Source of the DNA: Neobacillus sp. SuZ13
Lineage (GTDB): Bacteria; Bacillota; Bacilli; Bacillales; Cytobacillaceae
DNA: 64,000 nucleotides
Assembly: GCF_030123365.1 (NCBI RefSeq)
Contig: NZ_CP126107.1
Span: 5,569,501 to 5,633,500 of the forward strand
Reading direction: 5' to 3'
The translations under genes were made by a program, and so were the position numbers. Shown one piece after another: positions 40,268 to 48,089 of the stretch (position 1 is its first letter; every line of letters starts with the position of its first letter). The notes under the pieces are model-generated. The model worked only from the letters and a program-made list of their open reading frames with translations, did not search any database and had not been told where the DNA came from.

Positions 40268-40366
40268 ATTATTCGGTAACCCGGCGATCATCGTTATGGT
40301 TTATAACCTTAGACCCGTAGCTTTGCGCCCTCATCTTTCAGTAAGTTTGCCTCTATCGAATTTTAT
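40268..40366 (-). promoter_or_regulatory. c-di-GMP-I (GEMM-I) riboswitch
   Basis: On the minus strand the blocks GGCAAAC, GAAA, GGGCGCAAAGC, ACGGGTCTAA and GCCGGGTTACCGAA occur in order with the spacing of the Vc2 c-di-GMP aptamer. GCAAAGC and GGTTACC are highly diagnostic of this class. The G before GCAAAC is the base expected for c-di-GMP rather than cGAMP selection, but I would not exclude cGAMP. A TATAAT -10 element lies at 40394-40399, so the leader starts just upstream. The downstream terminator makes this a transcriptional switch; ON or OFF direction cannot be told by eye. Confidence 0.9.
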
Positions 40367-40484
40367 GGTCTAATTACAGTATTTTCTGAAACTATTATAC
40401 TATTTTTGATCATAAAATAAACCCCCATTGATTAGGGAATATCGGTAAATCCTTCCAAACCTAATTTCCAATTCAAATGAGGAT

Positions 40485-40604
40485 TTATTTATCTACAAAA
40501 GATTGATCAATTTTTAATTGATCAAAAGGAAAATACCTCAGATAATTTAAGGAAGAGTAGCCCGTACCGAAATCATCAATTGATGTGACAAGCACTAATT
40601 TCAA
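40485..40604 (-). pseudogene. EAL phosphodiesterase relic
   Basis: A 39-codon frame on the minus strand reads IDDFGTGYSSLNYLRYFPFD and then QLKIDQSFVDK, followed by TAA. This is an internal block of an EAL domain. No start, no catalytic EAL motif and no other domain remain; upstream the frame meets a stop at the end of the neighbouring gene. It lies 90 bases upstream of the c-di-GMP riboswitch promoter and is the debris of a second phosphodiesterase gene. Confidence 0.85.
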
Positions 40605-41536
40605 TCCTCAATCCAAATCTCGGTGAAGTCTTCCTCCCCCTCGTCAGGAATAGGTGTTGAATCGCTAGATGACTCATCTTCTTCAGGCTTGTCCGTTTCG
40701 TCTGTACCAGTTGGTGGTTTTTCCATTCCCTCCATGTCGGACTTTATTTTTTCTATTTCCTCCTGTACTTCCTCCGTTATTCTGCTAGGTATAACATCTT
40801 TTCCATAGGTCGCTCCAATATTGAGGGCACCGCTCAACGCATGAATGCCAATCTGGCCAATGTTATTGTGTTGTTCATATTTATCTAAATAAAATTTATC
40901 AATATATAACGTTTTAATAATAGGATTCTGATTCTGCTGGATCTCCTCGCTTTCTTTTTTCTCCCATTTTTCCAGCATAAGATTATGCTTTTCTACTAGT
41001 TCTCCTATTTGAATGATGATCCCAGCTTGTACCTCATTAACAGTTTCATAATTTTTCTCCAGCTCACGAACTCTTATGTTTATAAGAGAGGAGAGGGAGT
41101 CATTCTGGTCTTGCCCATCGCTCCTATTTTCCCGCGGACGCTCACTATTCGCACCCATAGCTCTTTTTGATTGACTGGCTTTTTGTGACGAAATAATTTC
41201 TTGAACCATATTCTCAAGGCGGTCGATCCTCTGTGACAGCTCATTGATTTTTTGTACTTGCAGATTAAATTCTTGTTTATTTTTAACGTTACTTTTGGAG
41301 CGAAACTCCTGTTCAGACTTATTTGCTTCCACCTTTTTCTGCTCTGTCCAAGATCTTCTTTCTTTCTCAAGTTTGTCAGTTCCAACCATCGATAGCCGAA
41401 GTTGTTTTTCAAATTCCAAAAATTTTTTCATTTGGACTTCCAGTGCATTTATCCGCAAAATTTGCTTATCGTAATCATTTGTACTGTTTATCGAGTTTTC
41501 CTTATTGTTTCCGCCGAATATCCCTTTAATAGGCAT
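40601..41536 (-). CDS. Coiled-coil protein with a GerPC-like C-terminal block
   Basis: This protein of about 311 residues is rich in Glu, Lys, Gln and Ser, with heptad-like stretches at about 25-110 and 150-195. Near residues 205-245 it reads IIKTLYIDKFYLDKYEQ and then GALNIGATYG. This resembles the end of spore germination protein GerPC (KFDQL...GTLNIG). The C-terminal tail is strongly acidic. Start: ATG at 41536 (MPIKGIFGG), with an AGGA site; the frame upstream adds five residues. It belongs to a cluster with a spore-type Hsp20 and four GerPA/GerPF-like genes. A role in spore coat assembly is inferred. The EAL relic abuts its stop codon. Confidence 0.7.
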   Translation of the reverse strand: MPIKGIFGGNNKENSINSTNDYDKQILRINALEVQMKKFLEFEKQLRLSMVGTDKLEKERRSWTEQKKVEANKSEQEFRSKSNVKNKQEFNLQVQKINELSQRIDRLENMVQEIISSQKASQSKRAMGANSERPRENRSDGQDQNDSLSSLINIRVRELEKNYETVNEVQAGIIIQIGELVEKHNLMLEKWEKKESEEIQQNQNPIIKTLYIDKFYLDKYEQHNNIGQIGIHALSGALNIGATYGKDVIPSRITEEVQEEIEKIKSDMEGMEKPPTGTDETDKPEEDESSSDSTPIPDEGEEDFTEIWIED

Positions 41537-41604
41537 AGTAAATCCTCGCAAACTATTATTTATTTTCCTTTATGACAACCATCGTCTGAAATGCTGAAGA
41601 TTGA

Positions 41605-42078
41605 TCATTCAATTGGCACCTGTTCTTCGTTAGTATATTGCCTTTTATAGGAAACGATTAACAAGCCATTACTAAACTTTGCACGAACTTGATTGGGCAG
41701 GGCAGGTTCTGGAAGCTGAATGATCCGTTGGAAATCTCCACTATTTCTTTCTTTTTGTACCAGCTCCCCATTCATGATCTCTTTTTTGCTACCTTTTATT
41801 AATATCTTTATGCCTGATACAGACAACTGAATATCTTCCTTTAAATAACCAGGCAAATCGGCTACCAATATAACCTCTTCGTCTGTCATATAGATATCGG
41901 TTGGAGGAAAATTTTTCCCCCTCACAGGTTCTGAATTTGCTTCCCCAGGCTGACCAAAGTCAAAATTACTTTTCATAAATTCATCAAAGGAGGGCTGCTC
42001 AAAAATACCATTCCAAAAGTCATTGGATTGATACTTCTTCGCTAAATCCATCCATTGTAACATCTTATTCATATCCAT
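41605..42078 (-). CDS. Hsp20/alpha-crystallin protein, probably spore coat-associated (CotM/CotP-like)
   Basis: This small heat-shock-fold protein of about 157 residues has an alpha-crystallin domain at about 60-150: PPTDIYMTDEEVILVADLPGY, ISVSGIKILIKGSK-type strands and the FSNGLLIVSY ending. The N-terminus is rich in Met, Asn and Phe. The start is the ATG at 42078 because GAGGAGG lies exactly 8 bases upstream; the TTG 45 bases further up has no ribosome site. Its neighbours are a GerPC-like gene 68 bases downstream and divergent GerPA/GerPF-like genes. Spore proteins CotM and CotP have the same fold, so a coat role is likely. Confidence 0.85.
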   Translation of the reverse strand: MDMNKMLQWMDLAKKYQSNDFWNGIFEQPSFDEFMKSNFDFGQPGEANSEPVRGKNFPPTDIYMTDEEVILVADLPGYLKEDIQLSVSGIKILIKGSKKEIMNGELVQKERNSGDFQRIIQLPEPALPNQVRAKFSNGLLIVSYKRQYTNEEQVPIE

Positions 42079-42311
42079 GTATGGATCCTCCTCAGAAGAC
42101 TCAGAAGTATAAAGCTGGTCCAATTATTCGTGTTCATCTTATACCATCGTATTTATGATTTATCAAATCATTCATGGAAAATGGATTATTACTAAAAAAA
42201 TTCAAAAAGATGTTCCTACTACTGTCTCTAAACTTACTGTCCTAACATAATCATCATGGGATCAGCATAGGCTTAAGTATCCCCGGGTTTGAATAGAAAG
42301 GATTCTGGTCT

Positions 42312-42551
42312 ATGTTCTTTTTACCAACGACTATAAATATAAAAGGTATAAAACTGAATAATGTTGATAATTTAAGTACCGTATCATTTAATTCAACCAT
42401 TATTCAGAACAAAAATGTAAGTGCAAAGAAAAACCAAGGATTTGGCCAGCAATTTGCAGATGGTACACTGAGGGCTTTCACCATCTCTTCAACCATTGAT
42501 AATGAGCTTCAGGATAGCACGTCACAAAAAACAACGAATAAAAATGCGTAG
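42312..42551 (+). CDS. GerPA/GerPF-family spore protein (1 of 4)
   Basis: This 79-residue protein fits the small GerPA/GerPF family (spore germination, permeability of the coat to germinants). It begins MFFLPTTINIKGIKLNNVDN, then has a hydrophobic/polar beta-rich middle (VSFNSTIIQNKNVSAKKNQG) and ends in a Lys/Asn-rich tail. It has a weak AAAGGA site. It opens a four-gene operon of family members that share a KKNQGFGQ/KRNQGIGE motif. The family is known to sit in the coat; the individual role is unknown. Confidence 0.8.
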   Translation: MFFLPTTINIKGIKLNNVDNLSTVSFNSTIIQNKNVSAKKNQGFGQQFADGTLRAFTISSTIDNELQDSTSQKTTNKNA

Positions 42552-42560
42552 GAGGGTTTT

Positions 42561-42827
42561 ATGTCTGGTCCGATTCCTTACATCAACATCAATATCAATA
42601 TCATAAAGGTAAACTCTTTTGAGAATGCCTCTGCCATCAATGTCGGGCAAAACCTACTTGCTGAATGGCATAATTCAGACAAAAAAAATATGGGCTTAGG
42701 CCAAAATATGGGAGACGGAAGCAACTTTCTTGGTACAAGAAGTTTTGTGGATGACCGTGATCAACTGGATTCCAACTCTACCTTTGACTCGACGTCCAAA
42801 ATTCCAATTCCAGGAGTGGGCCTATGA
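42561..42827 (+). CDS. GerPA/GerPF-family spore protein (2 of 4)
   Basis: This 88-residue member of the same small family begins SGPIPYINININIIKVNSFE and carries the SDKKNMGLGQNMGDGSNFLG block, matching the NQGFGQ motif of its neighbours. The ribosome site GGAGGG is well placed. Its stop codon overlaps the next start (ATGA), a sign of translational coupling. The tail STSKIPIPGVGL is longer than in the others. Confidence 0.8.
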   Translation: MSGPIPYINININIIKVNSFENASAINVGQNLLAEWHNSDKKNMGLGQNMGDGSNFLGTRSFVDDRDQLDSNSTFDSTSKIPIPGVGL

Positions 42828-43057
42828 CATTTGCACCTGCTTCACTTAACATCTTGGGGATTAAAATTAATGCCATTGACCATGGTGCAGTTGTGAATCT
42901 AGGGCCAAGTCAGCATCTGGACTTGTATGTCTCCTATAAGCGAAACCAAGGAATTGGAGAACAAAACGGTGACTTTTGCCCGATTCTGTCATCAACTTCT
43001 TGGGTGATTGACAATGATGTAGTTGATAGTTCATCCGTAAAATCAAGTATCCTATAG
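42824..43057 (+). CDS. GerPA/GerPF-family spore protein (3 of 4)
   Basis: This 77-residue protein begins TFAPASLNILGIKINAIDHG and contains SYKRNQGIGEQNGDFCPILS, closely parallel to gene 4 of the cluster. The start overlaps the previous stop by four bases; its ribosome site (CAGGAGTGG) lies within the previous gene. Like the others it has no signal peptide, as expected for coat proteins made in the mother cell. Confidence 0.82.
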   Translation: MTFAPASLNILGIKINAIDHGAVVNLGPSQHLDLYVSYKRNQGIGEQNGDFCPILSSTSWVIDNDVVDSSSVKSSIL

Positions 43058-43114
43058 CCATTTGTTCCATCGTCCTAAGCTTGGGGGTATATATTAAAAA
43101 CTAGGAGTGTTTAC

Positions 43115-43351
43115 ATGTTTTTTATTTCTCCGATGGTCATCAATGTGTTGGGTGTTAAAATTAATAGCAATGACAATGGATCAGTCGCCAATACAGGGTC
43201 ATTACAATTAATTGACCAATTTATATCCTATAAGCGAAATCAGGCATTCGGAGAACTAATTGGTGACTTGTCCCCTGTCAACCTCTCATCCAATACCGTA
43301 GTTGACCCCGATGTCAGTGATAGCAATGCAGTTAAAAATAGTGTGGTTTAA
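43115..43351 (+). CDS. GerPA/GerPF-family spore protein (4 of 4)
   Basis: This 78-residue protein begins FFISPMVINVLGVKINSNDN and contains SYKRNQAFGELIGDLSPVNL. It is clearly a close paralog of gene 3, so the pair arose by tandem duplication. AGGAG lies upstream of the ATG. The gap of 57 bases before it is the widest in the cluster. A strong terminator follows. Confidence 0.82.
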   Translation: MFFISPMVINVLGVKINSNDNGSVANTGSLQLIDQFISYKRNQAFGELIGDLSPVNLSSNTVVDPDVSDSNAVKNSVV

Positions 43352-43383
43352 CACTTTTCCAAGTCAAAATTTATATAGAAAGA

Positions 43384-43420
43384 GGCGATTTCTAAATATA
43401 AATAGAAATCGCCCTTTTCT
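43384..43420 (+). terminator. Terminator of the GerP-like operon
   Basis: GGCGATTTCTA-N8-TAGAAATCGCC is followed by CTTTTCT, 33 bases past the last gene. Confidence 0.88.
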
Positions 43421-43454
43421 ATTGTCAATTATTTTGAATGGGGGTCTGCCCCCC

Positions 43455-43499
43455 CAAAAAAAGAACAGTTGGCCATATAAAGACCACTGCTCTTTGTTT
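43455..43499 (-). terminator. Terminator of the YcnI gene
   Basis: On the minus strand AAAGAGCAGTGGTC and GGCCAACTGTTCTTT pair imperfectly and are followed by a T-run. It lies right after the stop codon. A GGGGGTCTGCCCCCC palindrome adjoins it at about 43441-43455. Confidence 0.75.
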
Positions 43500-43506
43500 C
43501 TAATTA

Positions 43507-44133
43507 TTATTTTTTACGAAAAGCAATGACACTCGCAACTACTGAAAGTAAAAGTGCAAACCCTGATAAGATTAAAGGAAGAGAGTTGCTTGTTTTTTCT
43601 GTCTTTGTTTTTACTTTTTCAGTTTTTTGAGTTTCTTGGTTCGTACTCTTTGCATCATGATGATCTTCAGTTGAACCTGCTACAATTTCTGTGATGGAAT
43701 GTGGAGATTGGGAACTTTCATCTCCTGTCCACTCTACAATACTACCATCTTTATAATATTGAAATGCATCCCAAGCTGCTTTTGTTGCATTGTCTGGATT
43801 TTTTCCTACAAAGGTAAACTGTTGGAACTGACCTTGCAAAATTCCTTCCCCTGTAGCTTCAAATGTAAATGATTTTACAAGACCATTCGCATCTTTTTCA
43901 TCAGAATATTTCCATCCTGGAACTGGCTGATACGATTTGATTTCCACTCCTGCCGGCGCTTTAATCGTAACCTTTGTTGTCGGCACATTCTTTTCAACCG
44001 GAACCTTAACTGTATACGTTTCCCACGCACCTGTTGTAGATTGTTTAGGCACTACCGTAACGTGGGCACTTGCTACACTTGCAAATAAGAATAATCCTAA
44101 AAAGGTTGGTATTACTAGTTTAAAAACTTTCAT
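43507..44133 (-). CDS. ycnI: YcnI-family (DUF1775) copper-associated membrane protein
   Basis: This 208-residue protein has a signal peptide ending ASA, so the mature chain begins HVTVVPKQSTTGAWETYTVKV. That N-terminal His and the Trp are the known copper-binding features of the YcnI domain. The domain spans about 24-150 (KYSDEKDANGLVKSFTFEAT included). A charged linker follows (about 155-180), then a C-terminal transmembrane helix (about 183-203) with an RKK end. In B. subtilis ycnI sits with the copper importer ycnJ and repressor ycnK; here neither is linked. A divergent two-component system lies upstream, but a link is not shown. Confidence 0.88.
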   Translation of the reverse strand: MKVFKLVIPTFLGLFLFASVASAHVTVVPKQSTTGAWETYTVKVPVEKNVPTTKVTIKAPAGVEIKSYQPVPGWKYSDEKDANGLVKSFTFEATGEGILQGQFQQFTFVGKNPDNATKAAWDAFQYYKDGSIVEWTGDESSQSPHSITEIVAGSTEDHHDAKSTNQETQKTEKVKTKTEKTSNSLPLILSGFALLLSVVASVIAFRKK

Positions 44134-44316
44134 GTCTTTACTCCCTCTATAATGAACTTGATAATATTAATTTACATTAGACAGGGTTAAACTACATATG
44201 ACTCATAAGGGCTATTTTCTTTGAAAAGTGTGACATAATTTTGACAGAGATTTTTTAAACATTATGTTCATGTTACTATTAGGATAAGAAATTCAAGAAT
44301 TTTAGGGGAATTATCA

Positions 44317-45117
44317 ATGTTATACAGAGATCTTAAATGGATTACGATTTTAATTCCCACCATTCTTATTGGTGGATTTGAGTTTTTACGGCACAGCGGC
44401 CCTTTCCTTCAAGGCATGTCAATGGAGACAGGAAATTATTTTATTACAATTTTAACATTTATCGTTTCCTTCGCTTTTTCGAACTGGATGTTTAAGACGA
44501 TTAAGGAACAAAACCATCGCATCTCTGCAGAACGTGAAATACGTGCTATATACGAAGAACGTGAAAGGCTGGCAAAAGAATTACACGACAACATTGCCCA
44601 AACGTTATTTTTATTAAATGTTAACTTAAAAAAGGGAAAACTTAATGATGCACAAGGGTTAGTAAATTCCATTGATTCGAACCTCAGACAAGCCATTTAC
44701 AATTTAAGAACTAGTCCATCTGAACACGTTACTCTATCAAAGAGAATTGAGAGTTGGCTGGATGATTGGAATACGGTTTCTGGTATAGATCTAAAATTTT
44801 CAATTAGTATAAATGAAAACTATTTTACTCCTGCAGAAGAAGTTCAGCTGTTTAGTTTGATACAGGAAGCATTCACAAATATAAGAAAGCACTCCGAAGC
44901 AAAATGTGCATCCCTTCACTTCAAAACCCGTCCAAATGAATGGAAGCTAATCATAGAAGACAATGGAAAAGGATTTTTCGAAAATGAAATTTTGCCAAGC
45001 AAATACGGGCTTCTTATGATGAAAGAGGGAGTATCCAAATTAGGAGCTGCCATCGATATTTCCTCTGAAAAAAATCTTGGCAGCAAAATAATAATTAAAG
45101 GGGTCAAGAAACAATAA
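44317..45117 (+). CDS. Sensor histidine kinase, HisKA_3/NarX-LiaS type
   Basis: This 266-residue membrane kinase has two transmembrane helices (about 8-24 and 42-60) with almost no external loop, so it probably senses something in the membrane. The dimerisation region has ERERLAKELHDNIAQTLFLL with the phospho-His, and the HATPase has EAFTNIRKHSEAKCASL and VEDNGKGF-type (IIEDNGKGF). Its stop codon overlaps the response-regulator start (TAATG), so the two are coupled. The signal is unknown; the divergent neighbour is ycnI. Confidence 0.92.
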   Translation: MLYRDLKWITILIPTILIGGFEFLRHSGPFLQGMSMETGNYFITILTFIVSFAFSNWMFKTIKEQNHRISAEREIRAIYEERERLAKELHDNIAQTLFLLNVNLKKGKLNDAQGLVNSIDSNLRQAIYNLRTSPSEHVTLSKRIESWLDDWNTVSGIDLKFSISINENYFTPAEEVQLFSLIQEAFTNIRKHSEAKCASLHFKTRPNEWKLIIEDNGKGFFENEILPSKYGLLMMKEGVSKLGAAIDISSEKNLGSKIIIKGVKKQ

Positions 45118-45758
45118 TGGAAAATTACCGGATTTTGATTGCGGATGATCATCCTCATGCACGTCTTGCCATCACCGAAATGCTGGAGGGGGATTCTCTA
45201 TTTTCTATTGTGGGGCAGGCAACGAATGGAAAAGAAGCGATTGAGCTCTGTGAAAAACTGCTTCCAGATATATTATTAATAGATATTCATATGCCCGTTT
45301 TGAGTGGATTGGAAGCAACGAAAATAATAAAAGAAAAACTCCCATATATAAAAGTTATCATTTTAAGCGTATCAGATTATATCGAGGATTTATTTACTGC
45401 TATACAGTATGGAGCTCAAGGGTATTTACTGAAAAACATGGATCCGGATGATTGGCTCCAATACTTACGCTCTATTATAGAGGGGTCTAATACAACTGCT
45501 AAAGATTTTGCAGGAAAACTTCTCTATCAATTTAGAGAACGGGATTTACAAAACACTCCATCCATTAGTTCCTTAACTCCTCGTGAAAAAGAAATACTTC
45601 TATTAGTTTCAAAAGGGTTAACAAACAAACAAATAGCTGAACAACTGTTTATTTCTGAGAATACCGTAAAGAACCATATAAAAAACCTTTTGGAAAAACT
45701 GAATCTAGAAAATCGAGTACAGCTTGCTTCATATGCTTTAAAATATATCACAAAGTAG
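45117..45758 (+). CDS. Response regulator, NarL/LuxR family
   Basis: This 213-residue regulator has a receiver domain (about 1-125) with acidic pocket IADDHP, the phospho-Asp in ILLIDIHMPVLSG (about residue 56) and Lys in KNMDPDD. The LuxR HTH (about 145-210) has LTPREKEILLLVSKGLTNKQIAEQL. It is coupled by a one-base overlap to its kinase gene. Targets are unknown. No terminator is obvious after it; a half copy of the GTGCCTGTCAC palindrome lies about 60 bases past the stop. Confidence 0.93.
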   Translation: MENYRILIADDHPHARLAITEMLEGDSLFSIVGQATNGKEAIELCEKLLPDILLIDIHMPVLSGLEATKIIKEKLPYIKVIILSVSDYIEDLFTAIQYGAQGYLLKNMDPDDWLQYLRSIIEGSNTTAKDFAGKLLYQFRERDLQNTPSISSLTPREKEILLLVSKGLTNKQIAEQLFISENTVKNHIKNLLEKLNLENRVQLASYALKYITK

Positions 45759-45950
45759 TTAAGCCAATAGCAACTTCACCCTATAAATTTATTCTTCTAA
45801 AAAAGACTATCAATCTTCGACAAAATCATAGGCGAGACAGGCACAAGGATCATCCGTTATTTAAATGAAAAAAGAACCCAAAATAAACTCGGATTCGTTT
45901 CTCCTAATAAGACTGAAAGGTCCTTCGCCTCTCTAACGCCCTCTAACGTG
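45759..45950. other. Intergenic stretch with palindrome fragments
   Basis: TTCGACAAAATCATAGGCGAGACAGGCAC (45819-45842, quoted in parts: TTCGACAAAAT and GACAGGCAC) is the 3' half of the 9304/20550 palindrome. No gene is supported. Confidence 0.5.
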
Positions 45951-46193
45951 TTAAACTTTAGCTGAGTGGGGGTCTGACCCCATTATTCCCACTATTTGTT
46001 CCTGTTTTGAGCGTATAACAAGAAAAGGCGATACAGTATCCGTTAGGACGTCAATACTTTGCCATGCCAAGTATTCAATCTTGTTTACTTCGATAAAATG
46101 AACTTCTTGCTTAAAGCCTTCCAATCGTTGGCCCATTTCTACTAGAACCCGCGGGTTCATGTTAATTATAAATATGTCTACTTTGCTTTCCAC
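45951..46193 (-). CDS. Small thioredoxin-like remnant or hypothetical protein
   Basis: This 80-codon frame reads KVDIFIINMNPRVLVEMGQR and later SPFLVIRSKQEQIVGIMGSD. The shape recalls the second half of a thioredoxin-fold protein (cis-Pro at SP, then FLVIR). No CxxC is present. The start would be GTG without a ribosome site, and the open frame continues upstream with no better start. The last eight codons are supplied by a GGGGTCAGACCCC palindrome. It is most likely a gene fragment capped by the palindrome. Confidence 0.35.
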   Translation of the reverse strand: MESKVDIFIINMNPRVLVEMGQRLEGFKQEVHFIEVNKIEYLAWQSIDVLTDTVSPFLVIRSKQEQIVGIMGSDPHSAKV

Positions 46194-46344
46194 ATCTGAT
46201 GCATTTACTAGTGTAATAATTATACTTATGCCGCCTGCGAAAGAAACACAGGATAAATTTTAACCTCAATTAGAACAACAATTACTTCACCTGTGCACAA
46301 CCAGGAAAGTCATTAAACGACACCCATTCGATTAAATTCAATAT

Positions 46345-46490
46345 AAGCTATACTAATCAAACGTTTGGTTGTAACAGCTGCAAGTACTGGAAAATAATAA
46401 TTTCCTCTGTAAATGATGCAAGAGAATTGTCGAGATTCGCTTGAAAATTTCGCAGGAAATAATCCATTATTCAACAAAATCAGATCCGTT
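46345..46490. repeat. TCAAACGTTTGGTT dispersed repeat (copy 1)
   Basis: AAGCTATACTAATCAAACGT, the palindrome core, then TTGTAACAGC, TTGTCGAGA, TTTCGCAGGAAAT and ATTCAACAAAATCAGAT occur in order. The copy at 48090-48250 has the same blocks in the same order and spacing. A further half copy starts at 46538 (CACAAACGTTTGATT). Region 46200-46745 otherwise shows nothing coding. Confidence 0.75.
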
Positions 46491-46745
46491 TCTTGCAATC
46501 TCCCATTATTCGATTAAAACATACCCGTTTAGAAACTACACAAACGTTTGATTAGAAATAGCCTCAGCATGCATTATTTCTGAGCTCCTATTAGTTAGTA
46601 CACGTAAAGAATGTCAAAGGATGTGTTCAAAATGGGCGGTAACCCTATCTGTTTTTATATTTACATAGTGAATTTTAGGCAGAAAGACTGAATGAATAAA
46701 TTCTAAGTAGCATAATGATAAAAAAAGCTGATCGGAGTTGATGGC

Positions 46746-47198
46746 TTGGCCAATTTCATTCCAGAAAAACTATCTGTTGAATACATGGATGGTCTTACGG
46801 CTACAGAACCTGTTATTCCAAGATATTACACTCTTACTCACTCTGATGTAACTGGGGAACTATTTTTAGCCATTGGAAAGCAGTATTCCTGGGATAAAAT
46901 CAATCCATTGAGGGACGAGGTATTAGGTGAATGGAGAACAAACGGAATTTCCTTACACTACTGTGTTTATTTATATATAGATCAAGGAGAACTGAAACAA
47001 AATGTAGCAGCAAAACGCACGGAAATATTTAGGCGTGAATTATCGCTTGCGTTAACAGCGATTCGATACGGCGATCGTTTTTTATTCAACGCATACCCAA
47101 CTCTAGATCAAGCTTCCATAATAGTGAATTTTATGTCCGCCTACCCTCAATTTGCTAAACAAGAGAATTGGGGAAATTTCGGCAGTCTTTCCAAATAG
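46746..47198 (+). CDS. Bacterial staygreen (SGR)-like protein
   Basis: This 150-residue protein matches, from memory, the staygreen domain: RYYTLTHSDVTGELFLAIG, then RDEVLGEW and IFRRELSLALTAIRYGD, and finally PTLDQASIIVNFMSAYPQF and EENWG-like ending (KQENWG). Plant SGR removes Mg from chlorophyll a; bacterial homologues in non-phototrophs have no settled role in the cell. It is a full-length single domain. The start is TTG at 46746, since GGAG lies 9 bases upstream; the ATG at 46741 is out of frame. It is alone and flanked by repeats. Confidence 0.85.
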   Translation: MANFIPEKLSVEYMDGLTATEPVIPRYYTLTHSDVTGELFLAIGKQYSWDKINPLRDEVLGEWRTNGISLHYCVYLYIDQGELKQNVAAKRTEIFRRELSLALTAIRYGDRFLFNAYPTLDQASIIVNFMSAYPQFAKQENWGNFGSLSK

Positions 47199-47271
47199 AA
47201 ACCCCTCTGATATCCCATTAAATCAAAGGGTTGATGAGAAGGGGCTCTAAAGTTCCTTGACTAGATAATAT

Positions 47272-47460
47272 CTAAAATGGTTTATTGGGTTCGTATGTGG
47301 GCTGCTGATTTTCCGCCTGGTATTGTTGACTCTTGGCTAAACCTTTTTGGACATTTTCGTCTAATGAAAATTCTGTATCACCTTTTCTAAATTGATTGGC
47401 TAGATTTTGGGCTGCAATCACTTTCTGCTGTTCACCTTTTACTTCATTAGAATTTTCCAT
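47272..47460 (-). CDS. Small hydrophilic protein, unknown
   Basis: This 62-residue protein begins MENSNEVKGEQQKVIAAQNL and is rich in Gln, Asn and Glu, with no Cys and no hydrophobic helix. It has a strong AAGGAGAG site before the ATG at 47460, so translation is likely. The amphipathic, Gln-rich composition recalls small spore proteins, but it does not match the alpha/beta or gamma SASP signatures, so I leave it unnamed. Confidence 0.65.
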   Translation of the reverse strand: MENSNEVKGEQQKVIAAQNLANQFRKGDTEFSLDENVQKGLAKSQQYQAENQQPTYEPNKPF

Positions 47461-47652
47461 AATATTTCTCTCCTTTGTTATAAACATAATTTTATTGATT
47501 TACCAAAGGCAGATGAATTATTCATTTATCAAAAAAAACCGTCTCTTAATAGGAAACGGTTCAGCGAAATTAACTATATGAGCGGGTCTATGTTCCTTTA
47601 CAATGGCTGCCTTATTGTGTAACACCCACACACTTTACTCTTATAGTATTAA

Positions 47653-47848
47653 GTAACCAGCGAAAGTAAAATAAGCTGCGATTTTTCTGTTAGATGCAGA
47701 ATTTTACTATACAAAAAAATGCAAGGCACCGGTACTCCCGAGAAAAAATTTCACTTTTTTCGAGTCAATAGGCGGAATTCCTCCGTCTATATAAAGCTAT
47801 TTCTAATGATAATTACCAATTAAGCAGAATTTTTCCGTTATCTATTAA
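47653..47848. repeat. Dispersed repeat with GGCGGAATT hairpins (copy A)
   Basis: GTAACCAGCGAAAGTAAAAT, TTTCGAGTCAATAGGCGGAA, AAAGCTATTTCTAAT and AATTAAGCAGAATTTTTCCG occur in the same order as in copy B at 62282-62434. This copy is longer because it holds GCAAGGCACCGGTACTCCCG, a half element of the GTGCCTGTCAC class, inserted in the middle. No gene is seen in 47488-48280. Confidence 0.75.
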
Positions 47849-48089
47849 ACTAGGGGCAGTTAGTGAAAATCCAATGATTTCAAAAGCCTTTGGTTGGAGA
47901 GGATTATGGGATGAGAGAGCTATTTTTCAGCAAATTTCCCTATCAATCAAACGTTTGATTAAAACAGCTTCATCCCTTGGTAGGTAACGCTCAATCATGC
48001 ATGAGCCAAAAATAATTTGTAGAAAAATAACAAAAAATTAGTCGTTCCCTAGCGAAAAGTCAAAAGGCGACACCTTTTCGACGAAATAA

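Noticed and set aside
40195..40291. The 32-codon N-terminal extension of the PAS-GGDEF-EAL-kinase frame
   Set aside because: The extension is the riboswitch terminator and aptamer read as codons; the ATG at 40195 follows them directly.
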